DNA from: Watersipora subatra | Taxonomy: Eukaryota; Bryozoa; Gymnolaemata; Cheilostomatida; Watersiporidae | Length of the DNA: 64,000 bases | Direction: 5' to 3' | Assembly (NCBI RefSeq): GCF_963576615.1 | Contig: NC_088711.1 | Coordinates: 20,430,182-20,494,181 of the forward strand | Shown here: positions 1 to 12,440 of the stretch, in pieces | Position numbering within the stretch: position 1 is the first letter of the stretch | How the letters are laid out: each line of letters starts with the position of its first letter | Notes under the pieces: model-generated | Database searches by the model: none | Told to the model about the DNA's origin: nothing | What the model saw: only the letters and a program-made list of their open reading frames with translations | Position numbers and translations under genes: made by a program

Positions 1-3000
1 AAGCCTTCACTCCAGTCAATGGTGGTGACATCATCAATCGACTTTGTTTCCATTGTTCTTAACTGAAAAAGACAAGTAGCTAAAATCGTATTCAGCAATA
101 AATAGAAGTTATGGTCTTATGGTTATGAGATAATTAAGCACTATTCAGGTCAAAATTCTAGCTTGCAGTCAGCTTCTCCTCTATGAGTACGAAGACTAGA
201 TATAGTCGACATGACAAGATGGTCCAACAAAATACCTGCATGAAGACGCGAGTTTATAAAGCATACAGTATAGCACTATGAATGTATAAAAGCACCCAGA
301 GCTTGGTGTTTCAATCGAAAGATTTCAATTTCAATCGTAACTAAATATAGCAGTTACTATGAAAGACTGTAAAACTACAAAGCAATATATTATAATGAAA
401 TCTATATAAGTACAGCAAGAGACAAGCACACAATTACAAGAAGTAATAAGCACACGATTACAGTAAAAATGACAAACAATTACAATTACAACACATCCCA
501 AATGACTAAACATACAACTTATATAAATCTAACAAGAAAGAGCAATCCAATTAATAAGTGTATGTATAATAGTAGGAGCACTAAATGTATGTGTAGTAAG
601 TGTAGGAGCACTAACAGTTGCAATATTTCATTCTGTATTTCTAAGTATACATACATGTACATGTATAGCGTTTTTTATCAAGAAAGAAGTATTGCACTAG
701 TAGCGACAAAAGAATAAATATGTTGTTTTATTATTTGAAGGGTAAACAATTTATATTTCATACTTTTTTAAAATGAGCTACTTCAATTAGTCTATCACTA
801 TATACAAAAATGGAACAAGATATTAAGACTATAGCTGCAAATCAAACGGAAGTACCGGTATATGTGGTTCACACAGAAATATTGGTATCTAGCAGGATAC
901 GTCACAATAAATAGCAGATGTGGCGAGAAAATAAATAGCGGGCGGGACAAGAAAAAGGTGCGGACAAGACAATTTTTCTAAGCTTGAGTTCTTACTAATG
1001 TTTTACATGTACACATATATATGGTATAGCAAATGTATTTGAAGATGTGATGATTTTCATAATGAATGACACGGGGCTAAACTAATCTACAGTATAAAAC
1101 CACTAGTGCAGTGCATTTATAGTGACATCTACTTATGTGAATAAAATCGCTGTTATCTGTTAACAGTAGCCTGGTATTGTGGTCAAACAGCAACTGATTA
1201 AATCTGTATTATGTTTTTACCAAAGCGCTGACTGCTGCTGCTGCAATGAACAAAACAGTAAGGAACATTTAAACAATGTGAAGTGTATTCAGGCCTGTAT
1301 TCCCTTGGCGGCTGAGCTGTTCCAACTTTTTAGTGATTTTCAGCGGCGAAGTATTGAAAATTGCAGTCTAAGCTTATTCCTTTGGATTTTCCAACAACTA
1401 ATTTGCTAGCAACTAGCATTCTATATTGTCTCCGGGGTGATTTCGCCAAATGAGTGATTTTGTGAGACTTTGTTAAGACTTAGAAACTAAATTATATTGC
1501 TTATATTGGGGGTGTGAAGAGAACCCCCAAACTTGCATTTTCCTTATCACATAAAACTTAATCAATGTAGATTCAAAACATCGATGAGGAGCACTATGGG
1601 GCAGGCTCGTCTAAATAATCTTCTAATATTACACATATATAAAGATGATGAAATAGATACAGAATTAGTTGTGAAAGATTTCTACCATGGATACATCGAC
1701 AGAACAAAAGCTATTGCAATCAAAAAGCAATAGCTCTTGTTTTGTCAATGTCCCTTACTGAAATCTGTAGTGTAACAAGTTTTATATCGTTCGCTGAATA
1801 AAGAAAAAGTTTTGCCCACCATGAACCATAAACAATATATTTATGTAGATTTCAATGCTTACAATTGATTGCATTTATGCATACGTTGAGGGTTGTTGAT
1901 GCTTAAAAGGTCCAGAGCTTTGGGGCACTGCCCCAAATCCTGTTGGGGCTTACACCGCCCCAAACCCTCAGGTGTTCATAACTAGTTGCTTAACATTTGC
2001 AGCCTCAACTTGCAACCAGGGACTACAGGCCTGAGTGTATTTCACTTTGTTTGTAAACAATTTTTGCTGCAAAAATTGAAAGGTGATTAAAAGCAAAACT
2101 TTTCCAATAAGAGTTATTATTCTAATAACTTGTCAACTTTCACTATATCTTTAAGCACGTGTGTAAAGGTTTTTGTGAAATGTTTAGTAAGACTTGAAAC
2201 TGGGAAAGATATTCTAACAAATCAACGCGGTGGTCAAAAGACTGTGTGAAAAGGGTCATGGTGGAATGACTCAACGGAGTGAGCCAGACCGTATGTCGTC
2301 TATCATGCCACTGTGATTATGTGAGAGAAGCGAGCTATTGAATGCAGGGAGGTATAATGGACAGATGAAAAGACGAGGCACCCGAGCACCGGCACCCGAT
2401 ATATATCTATATACATGAATATATAAATCTCAAATTTTGTCTATCTGTATATCTGTTTGTCTGTTTGTCTGTCCAGCTATAGCAATTAAAATCTAGCAAT
2501 GAAAAATCCACACCACAGAAGATTTGGATCTCAGAACCTCCCTTTCACAAGGCGGCAAGATAACCCCTTAAGCTACTCGTCATAGAATAGATTTATTGGG
2601 CAGATAGTCATTATGTGGGTTGAAATACGCATAGCGGCTCTGTGTTACACGCAACATCACCAAAGCTTGCTCTCACGACTCTCATTAGTAAGTTTAGCAA
2701 TAATATTGCTATAATATTGCCATTGGCTAATTTGAGTATGCTAATATACCTATTATGTATAGCCTATTAGCTTACTCAAATTAGCCAATGGCTACTTCAT
2801 TACCTGCCACTGTCTATAAGCTGTCTGTTAATACTCGTGCAACTCCAGGCATTTGGCTAGTATACTAATATGACAGAAGTTGACCCAGAAAAGATGAAGA
2901 GTTATATGTTATGCTGAGAGTTATAAAAAATTTTAAGCAATTGACAATCTTTAACAGTTTTATTCTTACTGTTTGCATATTAGTAAAATTCATTTATGGT

Positions 3001-6000
3001 CCTGATTGCATGTCGGAATATTAAAAGTATGTAATAGGCAAAGTATCTATTTCAATTAGCTACGAGTTGTTAAAATTTCTTGAAGTAATATTTTTCTGTT
3101 TTTGTTTATACATTTTCTCAAGATGAGAGTTTGTATTTATTATTTTTTGTTTTTAGGATATGTTTTTCTATTACTTGAGAGTACTGTTTTCAACTTATTG
3201 TAAGCAATCTTTGATGGGCTTTTGTTAGTGATGGCTAGTTGCTGCACCATTTTTTTTATTGTTGTGTATGTGGAAATTTTGCAAAGTTAGTATTCAGCAG
3301 AGTGACGTGATTGGTCAGTTCGAACAATGACTATTAACCTTTAGCCCACCTGCTTGTGCAATATGAATACTGATGCGATAGCCAATTGGTAGAGAAGTCA
3401 GTTGGTATTTTGTAGAGATGTGTTTAAGGCTTTAATGAATGAATCATCAAAATATTAACAATCCAATTCTGCTGCATCATTGGTCGTGTAAAGATCAATT
3501 TACCTCAATATTTAAGCACAAAACATCCCAATTTAATTCTCAATTCTTTAGCTATTCGAACTTCAATGAATTTCTTCCATTCCCCAAATATACAAAATCA
3601 ATTCTCTATCAATTCTGACTGAAAATTGACTTATAGTGGCAACGAAATTTTGCAAAAGCAACAATACAATTGTCAGACGAAAAGAATGTTTATTATTTTT
3701 GTAGTTTAATGAAACCGATAGCAAAGGAAAAACGCTATAGCTTTTGCAACTTGATCAAAACGCAGATGCACATTCTCTAAGAGAATGTGCGAGAATGTGC
3801 GAGACACACATTTTCTTAGAGAATGTGCGTCTGCATTTTTTGAGCAAGAGAATGAATAAACCTGTCAAATAGAGATGTGTTTGGGAATGCCTTGACACTG
3901 ATAAGGGTTGACCTTACAAAGGCCATTACGAGTTTAAAAATTGATTTAGCAGCGAGTCCTGGGTTTCGTTGCGCAATACTTTCTTTTCAAAAAAAAATAA
4001 TGTGAGGTATCAACATTGAGACAATTCAAAGTACATCTTACTACAAATTATGAGCCTTACCCAACTTGTTGCAGAAATCAACAAAATAGGGTCACTACAT
4101 TAACCATAGCTGCACTTTCGGTGAAAGCTAACTACATGCCCAAAAGAGAAATGAATAAGATAGAATCACTATACTAACCATAGCTGAGCTCTCAGTGAAA
4201 GCAAACTGAAAATATCTGTTAGAACGTTGTCTATAGAGGAGTGCCTTGAAGGCACCTCGGGTATCAATATCATACATTGCATCGTCTGCCTCCCTCTCCA
4301 CTGCCATTTCAATAATCTGGGCACCTTGCAAGTAATTCACCTAAAAAACATGAAAAGGCAGGCAGGTACAACCAAAGTTTGTGCAGCAGGTATACTGTGA
4401 GTTTTCACAGCATTGTAAACCTGCTTATTAAAAATGTGGTTTGATATAAACATGAATGAAGCCCTGATTTCTGTTCAAGAGTGACAGAGATTTTTGAAAG
4501 CTACGTACATACAACTTTTAACCAAACAAAATAGACATAAATAATAGAAGTTGAGACAGTGAAATGCATGTGATAGCAATATATAGTCATACATAGAGGT
4601 TGCTCCAGTGACTCAGTGAATAGACTGTCAACTTGATCTGGAGATACTTCTCGATGGTGATGACTTGGAGTGACAGCTGGTAGGGCAGGTTAATAAGGGT
4701 CTTGTTTGTTAATGCTAGTACATCGTCTGGCCTACATAAATAACACAAAGGCATCACAAACATGCATACACAGACATCATGTGCATACACCATAGCCACA
4801 CAACACAAACCACACATGCAAGCACATCCACATGCAGACACCACACACCCGCACCACACACCACACACCCACATCTATACATAATAGGTAGTATTACTTA
4901 AAGTACTTTAAAATTAAGTTTGTGTGTGTGTATTTTGACTCAGTAAGAGAAATAAAATATTTGTATATATGCTCATAAAAAATTGATGCTGACTGAAAAA
5001 TACATAAACAAAATAAAAATGTAAAACCATAAAAATCACTTTACTTGGTAAAAATGTGATTAAGATATAGACTTAGATCTAAACAGTGTTTGCGTAGGTT
5101 CACTCTAAATTCTATCACAGACAGACGTTCTGAGGGTATTTTTGTCAAAACTAAGATTGGTGTGGCTTCTGATGTTATTAACCTTAAGCTTTTGGTGCCT
5201 AGGCAGCAGTCATATAGTTGTTGGACAGACTACAACTTTGAAACGCCACTAAGTTTCATAGCTGATTTCAGCTGCTTCCAGACGATTAACGAAAACACCT
5301 GCTTGGCCTGTTGCAAAGATTCACAATTAGGTCTTTGTAGGCTGCTATTAATATAACAACTATTACATACCAAAGACTGATTAATGATTGTTTAATTTAA
5401 AACCACCTGGTGGCAGAGCATCACAACAATGGTGACTGCCATGTTATGATTGAAAGTGTCGCCGTAAGCTTGCTTACTGGTAATATATATTGTATTTTTA
5501 CTGATATTGATACCAATTCTTGGTAAATAATTTTGAGAAGTAGATTTAACATTTACATGTATATGATGAAGCATCATTATTATTAGTGTTTCTTATGGCT
5601 GCATACAACAATGTGTATCTTATATTGCATGTATAATATAGTTTTCTTTTCATATTCACATTCTATTCAACTTGACAGTAACATGTTAATACACATTACT
5701 CATGTATCAGCTGACCCAAGAATTTGACCTTGAAATCATCTCCCACAAACTCGGCCTATACATTAGTATATACAATGCTTATATATATGTATACCAGCTG
5801 TGCTACCCGGCGTTGCTCGGGTAATAAACAAGTATTTGAACAGAAAATTGATTTGTATTTAACATATAACAACATTTGCCATTCTAACTTTTAAACTACA
5901 TATCATGAGAGGAGTGTTTTATGTAGTTGAAATGAATTAAGAGAAAAATACAAACAACTGTAATAGAACTGTAATAGCTAAATTGAGTCGGTTTTGTTAC

Positions 6001-9000
6001 GATTACAATAAAAGATGATTCGGTAATAATGATACTATTAATACAAACAGCAAAATAAAAATCCTGAATATGTTGAATTAGTAGTAACAATTCGTGCATA
6101 GAAAGTTTGTGTATAAAAAAGGTTACTGTTCCACCAGAACCTATCCGTCAAAACTTAGTATACAACAACACTGGTACCTCTCGATAGCGGTAGAAATGTA
6201 AAAATGAGATATCATACTGTTTCTGTCTGATGGAACGGAGAGATAATGTCGAAGCTCTTCCCACGACGACAATACAATTGTTCATGTAAGAAAAATTGGC
6301 CTTGACCCCAGATATAGTAATTGAACCTTATGAAAAATATTTCTTTACAGGGGCATTGTAACTCACGGCCGCATTGGTAAAATAATCAGCTTCCGTTATA
6401 GATATAGCCGGAATGACACTCATATCCACACACATACATTGAGAAATATATATAAACTAGCTGAAGGCCTGGCATTGCCCAGGTAATACAACAATTTTAA
6501 ACAGAAAATTTATTTTTATCTAACACATAAACGCAGCTACCATTCTAACATTCAAAATATCATGAAAAATGTGTTTTGTGCAGTTCAAATAAATTTAGAG
6601 AATAAATTTAATGAAACGACTATAAAGGTGTTTAACTGTAAATGTAAAATAATTAGCAAGTAATGGCTAAATAAAATCTGTTTTGCTACGATTACACTGA
6701 AAAATGATTTGGTATACAGTTATATGATTTTAATTTGTTTCAGTGTTGGCATAGTAAAGAGAAAATGTTGCGGTATAAAAACCCATGGTAATTATTTTAT
6801 CCAAACACCCCCTGGTAAAAATCACCAAATTTTTATATACGTACTGTACATACTAAAGATTAGTAATAAAATAATATGTTAACCTTGTTAACTATAGTTA
6901 TCTACAGTAACTTTAGTGTATTTAGTGGCTATAATCTGCAATAAACTGTAACATTACAATCTACTATGTGCAGTACGTATCGTAGGGAACTAAGTTTTTA
7001 CCTGCGAGACTGGCGTATAACATAAATTTTGAATTTAACTTAATGGAATTTAACTTAATTGAATTTAGCAGACTGAAACACATACTTCAAGCTAAACTTT
7101 GTTATGTATTTTACAAAACTAAACTTTAACATTTTCATTGGCTAAAATTTTATCACCTACTTGTTTGTGGTTTCGTTTTCACCATAACTTATAACGAATA
7201 ACGCTGAACTGAAATAGAGAGATATTAGCAGAAAAATAGTTTACTCATAACAGGTGCCCAAGCTATACACTATGATGATTCAACAGCAACCTCTTGCCTT
7301 GAAACTTGCGTAATAGAAAATCTTAGCCTTGTAAGCAAAAAGAAAAATTGCATATGTAGTAGAAGCAGTGTACATTGCTATACAGATTAGAACAACAAAC
7401 CTGTTGAGATAGAAATAGATAAAGGTCCCTGTGTAGTGAGCATACGGGTTGTTAGGATCAGCTTTCAGCAAACTCTCTACATAAGTTGGTATTACCTCCA
7501 TGTCCTCTGTAGCGAATCTAGCTAGGTTAAGTTCGTATTCCGACAGATAGTGATAAAAGGCCTGTATAGACATTTCGATTAAAAGGAAATTAATTAGAAA
7601 CTGATTTGTCTTGACTCACCACGAATAGGTTAGAGAACTAATAACTAGTAAAGTTCAGATAGCATAAAATTATTTTCATGTTTTGTGCTCAAGTACCATC
7701 ACATCTGAGCCTATTCTGGTCAGCACCCTGTTTTTAAATTACATGACAGCTCTGTTACTACGTATTCAATTGCGTTGTAAATAAAATAAGAAAGATTCAT
7801 GCTTAACCAAATATAACGAGTAGCCACAGATCTATTGAAACCCCACTTTTCTGATAAAAGAAAACTGTCATAAAAAAGTGGTTTTAAAATTTGTTCAATA
7901 TCATTGTACTGAACATCAGAATATGAGAGATTCAATACAACAATTAATAATAAAGCTAAAGCTCAAATCATTTGACCAAGGCTACGCTGCCTTTCACAAG
8001 TGCAATCATTATTCTTGTAAAACCTCTATTTGAGTGCCAAGATGCTGTACCTTTCAACCTTTCTCTTAGAGTGGCGTTCTATTAAAGGTGACATTCAAAT
8101 AGAGGGTGGCCCTATGTTTTTTGACCAGTTGGTCAGAATTTTAGGAAGATGAATGGAACCTTTTATGGATGAGGCAATGTCAATTTTGCTTATATTTGGC
8201 ACTTTTCTTTGAGCAGAGCGACATTAATGCCGTCAGCCTCAGCATTTTGGCTTAACAGTTTTTTATATACGTTGAAGTATCAGACCGAGTTAAATGAGGA
8301 ACTACTTTGAGTAAAGCATATTAGCAGATACTATTATTAATTATTTCGATGGTGTTGCTTTTAAAATTTCAAGGAAAAAACTGAAAAGCTTTGGAGTTAA
8401 AAAACGGACAACAATGACTGCTACAATGACTGCTACAATGGCTGCTATTACATCTTACATTGTTCCTGGAAAGCATTCTCATTGTTTATCAAAATACTTT
8501 AAAGTCATCAGGTTGTAAACCACCTTATAAACATATCTGAAGATAATGGATCAGATTTAGACCTTACTGACTTCGAATCAGACTGTAATTCTGATGATTG
8601 TGATGATCGATCTCAGGTACACAGTCACATAACCATGGCAGCCGCTACGGTGACAAGGAAAGAATTAATTGTTATTGATGTAACCGAGTTATTATTAGTA
8701 CCGTTTTGTGGACAATTTTCTACTGATCACTTGCTATTATGGGTTTGCAAGGAGCAAACCTAATGAATGTCAAAGTGGCAGCCAAATAGAGGCGGCGTTC
8801 CATTAAATAGTGGCACTGCAATACCCAGTCACATTCTATTTGAAGTGGTGTTCAAATAAAGGTGGCACTTAAATAGAGGATTTATGGTAATTGTGTTGGA
8901 GTTGTCTCATTTCTTCACAAATACCGCTGAGTTTCATAGCAGGGGCGGATCTACTTTGGTGCATATGGTGCAAATGCACCACCATAATTATGGCAAAAAA

Positions 9001-12000
9001 TAAAATAAAAAAGATTTAAAATCCATCAATAATTGAGTAAATTACAATTTATTTCGTTGAGAACTTGCTTTGGGAGGAAATGAACAAAAACGGCCTAGTA
9101 GAGCTCGTTATAACGAACCAGTTTTAATAACATTGAAATGAATTTGTTTAGCTTATAAACAAATGAGAGTGGTTCCAATAAACATCCCCAATTGAGCCAC
9201 AACTTTTTCGAAAGAAGTACTACAAGCAATTTTAAAAGCAAAATGTCTCAAAAGAAAGGTCAAGAACGAACTTTGGATCATTTCTTTCGACGGAACAACA
9301 ACAATTCAAAAAAGTATGCCCTAATATGTCTGTTTTATAATAGCATCGTTATATAGGTAATACTACGAAACATTTTTTATGTTAGTTTGCAGAAATGATG
9401 GCTAATTTCTGCACAGCCAAACCAAATGGCTGTTGAGGTTTTGTGATTGATTTTGTCTTGATTTTATTTTATTGCACATTTGTTTGCTAACTTTCTGTTT
9501 ACATGTAATCTTGATATACATAGTATAAGGAACATTATAAAAGACCAATTTAATTAATCATATCTAATGTCAATTTTTACCTCTAAACTTGTTGTTTGCT
9601 GCAAATAAATGATTACACTTTTTTGGGCTCAAACACACTTCTCCTTCATTCTAAGATGCCTAAATTTCAAAAAGTTCCGCTAACACGGAGCCAGGTAAGG
9701 AGGTCGCCCCACGCACTCCTTCTCACTCTAGATATATTACACAAATTTTGCACCACACACTTTTTTCCTAGATCCGCCCCTGCATAGGACATGCTCTTAC
9801 ATTATTTAGGTATCAAATTGAGAGAAGATAGCTCTCTTATTGTTACAACCACATTGTTGGATGATTTATTTTATAGCTAAGCTATTTGCCCACTTGGTCA
9901 AGTATGAGCTATTTGCTGCAATTTACACCACTGCTGCCAACCTATGGGCAGTAGAAGCCATCAGGTTTTCTTGAGTGCAAATACCTAAGGTGAGCCTCTA
10001 CTAGTCTAGCATTATGACAGAAAATGGTTGACTAAGAGGAATTGTCTACTCGAGCCAGTCTTTTGAGCCTTAGCACCATGCAACTTCATTAGTCTTATGC
10101 GATAACAATAAACCAAAACAGATATCTAGTATTTGTGAGTTTCAGTTTTAGAGAGAAATCTTTGTATACAGAAAGGCTAGTGTATAAACTTGTCTATTTC
10201 ACATCACGTAAATCACTAATACAGCTACTAAGCTACAATATATACAGTAGCAAACAGAGTAGGGCAAACTAGTAGAGTAGCACTCTCTCTCAATAGAACT
10301 TTTGGACAGGCAACAAGGGTTTGGATTGGACTTTGCCAACACCCTCAAATACAAAAGGTCTGAAAACCTAGCAATTGGGTGTCTGGCCAGCATCTGAACA
10401 TGATCACAGCAGGCTAACAAGTAAACCACCTTTTCAAGTCACTGTTTTTAGTTTCATGGAATAATAGCAATTTAAGGGAGACAAGCTATTGCCCGCTTTC
10501 GGGTAATATGGAGTACTTACAGCTATGTTGGAAGGGTCCACTTTGATGAGTTCCTGTAGCATCCTCTTGAAGTCATCTATACGCCCTGCTTTCTTATACG
10601 CAATGGCTGCGATGACAGCTGCCAGCGTGTCACTTTTGGAACTATCGATAAAGAGTTGCTACAAAAAAACGTAATCGAACGCAATGACTTTTCACCTTGA
10701 ACTGCGACTAATAATAACCGTAATTTTGCTGGTAAATTACAAAGTTCAACTAAATGTAAACAGCGGATTTGAGGTATTGCCTTGAGATGAGCATAATAAC
10801 CTTTTGTCACAATTTTTCTCAAGGTGTAACTGTAGATTTAGGTTACATTTTAGAATTTACAATCCAACTTGAACATTGTGCTGATTTGGTTAATTAAATG
10901 CTTTGCCAGAATTACTCACATCAGTACTTCAGATCCTTTTTTTACTGAGATTTTATAGCCAAACTAAATATAATGGATCAAATCAAGAAGGCTTGATCTA
11001 CTGAAAAAGTAAATGTAAAAGCCAAAGTTGAACCGAAAGCAATATATGTATATCTCAAAGTTTGTCATCGTCCGTCGTTCGGTCTGTCCAGCCATAGCAA
11101 TTAGTATTTAGCAATGACAAACCTGTATTGCAGAAGATTTGATCTCAGAATCCCCCATTCATCAGGCGATAAACTAATTAAGCTACGCGGGATGCAATAA
11201 ATTCATTGGGCGATATGAGTCTTCGCTAGGTTAAAATATGCATAGCACTCTGCGTTCCGCAACATCATTGAGGCTTGCTTTCACGGCTTTTATTAGTAAG
11301 TTTAGCAATACAGATACTAACTTACTCAAACTAGCCAATGGCAATGTCTTTGGCTAATGGCAAGTGGCAGGCCACTACATTACCTGCCACTATTTATAAG
11401 CTGTTCTTTGATACCCGTGCAAAGTCGGACATTCGGCTGGTATATATATTATATTGTATATAATATATAAATATACATTGTATTGTATATAATATATGTT
11501 GTGTATATACAATATATATAGGTACATGTATACAGCGCATCACTGTCAGACTTTGAACTCTAAAATGTTATTGTTTTGCATTTCAATGTTACTCGTATGC
11601 AAATGTACATAAAGCTCACTAGAATTAAAGTATGGTGAAACAACTTGTATCTAGATTTGACATGAGAATGAAAAAATACTGGTATGTTGAGGTAATGCCT
11701 TAGTATGTTGATTTAATGCTTTAGTATGTTGAGGTAATGCTTTGGTATGTTGAGGTAATGCTTTGGTATGTTGAGGTAATGCTTTGGTATGTTGAGGTAA
11801 TGCTTTGGTATGTTGAGGTAATGTTTTGGTATGTTGAGGTAATGCTTTGGTAGGGATGGTTTAGTTATCGCTTTTGGTTGAGATATATTCATCTCACAAC
11901 TGATGGTTATCAATGCTTCACTCAATGCAGACTCTCAGCAGACTGATTAATTTCATGCCATGCTAAATTTTCACCAGAATGCATCAATCAGAGTCTAACA

Positions 12001-12276
12001 AAGATGAAAACAGATTGCACTGATTGTGGCTTATCTAAAATGCATGGTTTTAATAAAGTCATGAACATAGTATATTCAAGTCACTAAAGTGTTTGTCTAT
12101 CTACTGACCTCTGAGCTGGAAGCAATAGAAAGTGACACATTGAGTGACTTCAGTGCATCTACAAGAGTGTCCACAGTTCTCTGTTCATAAGCATCCAGAG
12201 CCAGCCATTCTCTATTCTCCAGCTCAAACATTTTATTTCTAGCAGCATAAATAGACTCAGCGGAGAAGTCTCCTGC
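1..12276 (-). CDS. TPR-like helical-repeat protein, six exons, partial
   Basis: Six minus-strand exons join in frame: 12276-12109, 10658-10521, 7561-7401, 4731-4593, 4340-4179 and 62-1 (cut by the window edge). Every junction has AG/GT ends; donors at 10520 (GTAAGT) and 12108 (GTCAGT) are strong. Phases match: 0,0,2,0,0. The product is about 276 residues so far. Its middle is a tetratricopeptide-like helix-turn-helix: 'AYKKAGRIDDFKRML' followed by 'KVDPSNIA', and later 'LLKADPNNPYAHY' in a second unit. It is soluble, with no signal peptide. TPR arrays usually scaffold protein complexes, but I do not recognise the family and assign no partner. The 5' end is not settled: exon 12276 is entered in phase 0 from an unseen exon, or translation starts at its internal Met (residue 16). 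The C-terminus lies left of the window. The exon chain is well supported; the TPR label is moderate. Confidence 0.72.
63..2395. other. Intron of the TPR-like gene, no recognisable gene
   Basis: This is the left part of the intron between exons 4340-4179 and 62-1. ORFs at 469-717 and 1179-1409 are low-complexity AT-rich stretches without splice or family support. A G+C-rich patch at 1915-1970 carries 'GGGGCACTGCCCC' and looks like dispersed repeat sequence. Confidence 0.5.
1698..1746. repeat. Short hairpin, 20-bp arms
   Basis: Arms at 1698-1717 and 1727-1746 are reverse complements at 18 of 20 positions, with a 9-nt loop. Confidence 0.8.
2400..2865 (-). mobile_element. SINE-like dispersed repeat, copy 1 (reverse orientation)
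   Basis: On the minus strand this starts near 2865 with a CTAGCC...TGCCTGG block and ends near 2400 in a tract of GACAGACAAACAGACAAACA type that runs into (TA)n. Between them lies a tRNA-like stretch, reverse complement of about 2520-2585: A-box-like 'GTAGCTTAAGGGGTTA' and B-box-like 'GGTTCTGAGATCCAAATC'. That layout implies an RNA polymerase III promoter. The unit also holds a 28-bp hairpin (2719-2792). A relative with the same order lies at 11045-11445. Confidence 0.6.
2719..2792. repeat. Hairpin inside SINE-like copy 1, 28-bp arms
   Basis: Arms 2719-2746 and 2765-2792 match at 27 of 28 positions as reverse complements. Confidence 0.85.
3755..3843. repeat. Foldback element built on CATTCTCTAAGAGAATG
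   Basis: Arms at 3762-3781 and 3815-3834 match at 19 of 20 positions. The left arm overlaps a second, perfect palindrome at 3771-3787, so this piece can fold in two alternative ways. Confidence 0.8.
5797..6447 (+). mobile_element. SINE-like dispersed repeat, copy 2
   Basis: This starts next to a (TA)-rich run with 'CAGCTGTGCTACCCGGCG' and ends in 'ACATTGAGAAATATATATA'. The first 190 bases closely match those after 37804. Ends are homologous to copies at 2400-2865 and 11045-11445, read in the opposite orientation. No tRNA-like centre is visible, so this may be a deleted subtype. Confidence 0.6.
6466..6840 (+). mobile_element. SINE-like dispersed repeat, copy 3, diverged
   Basis: This begins with CTAGCTGAAGGCC and 'GGCATTGCCCAGGTAATA' immediately downstream of copy 2, in the same orientation, and matches the AT-rich front of copies 2 and 5. 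The right end is uncertain. Confidence 0.5.
8015..8889. mobile_element. TIR transposon, short copy (about 875 bp)
   Basis: Terminal inverted repeats of type 'TAAAACCTCTATTTGAGTGCC' sit at the left end, and as the reverse complement at 8860-8889. Internal blocks near 8270-8370 and 8655-8755 match the reverse complement of 59340-59460 and 59214-59300. The two elements are therefore inverted copies of one family, this one with a shorter centre. No transposase ORF is visible; it is probably non-autonomous. No clear target duplication was found. Confidence 0.75.
8940..9782. mobile_element. hAT-like non-autonomous transposon (CAGGGGCGGATC ends)
   Basis: The left end is CAGGGGCGGATCTA and the right end is TAGATCCGCCCCTG, its reverse complement. 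Five-base duplications 'CATAG' flank it (8935-8939 and 9783-9787); hAT elements make 5-8 bp duplications. At 9243 a short reading frame starts MSQKKGQERTLDHFF and looks like a truncated transposase N-terminus. The rest of the transposase is missing, so the copy could move only with help in trans. Confidence 0.7.
11045..11445 (-). mobile_element. SINE-like dispersed repeat, copy 4 (reverse orientation)
   Basis: This is homologous to copy 1 over its length. On the minus strand the tRNA-like segment reads 'TAGCTTAATTAGTTTATCGC' with a B-box-like 'GATTCTGAGATCAAAT'. The element abuts a long TATATA run at 11445-11520. Confidence 0.6.
11681..11853. repeat. 21-bp tandem repeat, about 8 copies
   Basis: The unit is TTTGGTATGTTGAGGTAATGC. 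Because 21 is a multiple of three, the minus strand reads as a short artefactual repeat of YLNIPKH. Confidence 0.9.
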
Positions 12277-12440
12277 CTACCAGAAGTGACATCAATGAAC
12301 GCTCAAATACAAAGTTTAGTTAGTAGAACAAATAAAACCCTAATAAATTACAAATGGATATAGGAAAATGGTATTTTATAAATATTTGAGTTTAATCACT
12401 GTAGTTATCAATCTCGTCTACATTATGTTCTTGTACACAT

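Noticed and set aside
5090-5356. 88-codon plus-strand ORF
   Set aside because: It lies in an intron of the minus-strand TPR-like gene, has no splice partners and no recognisable domain.
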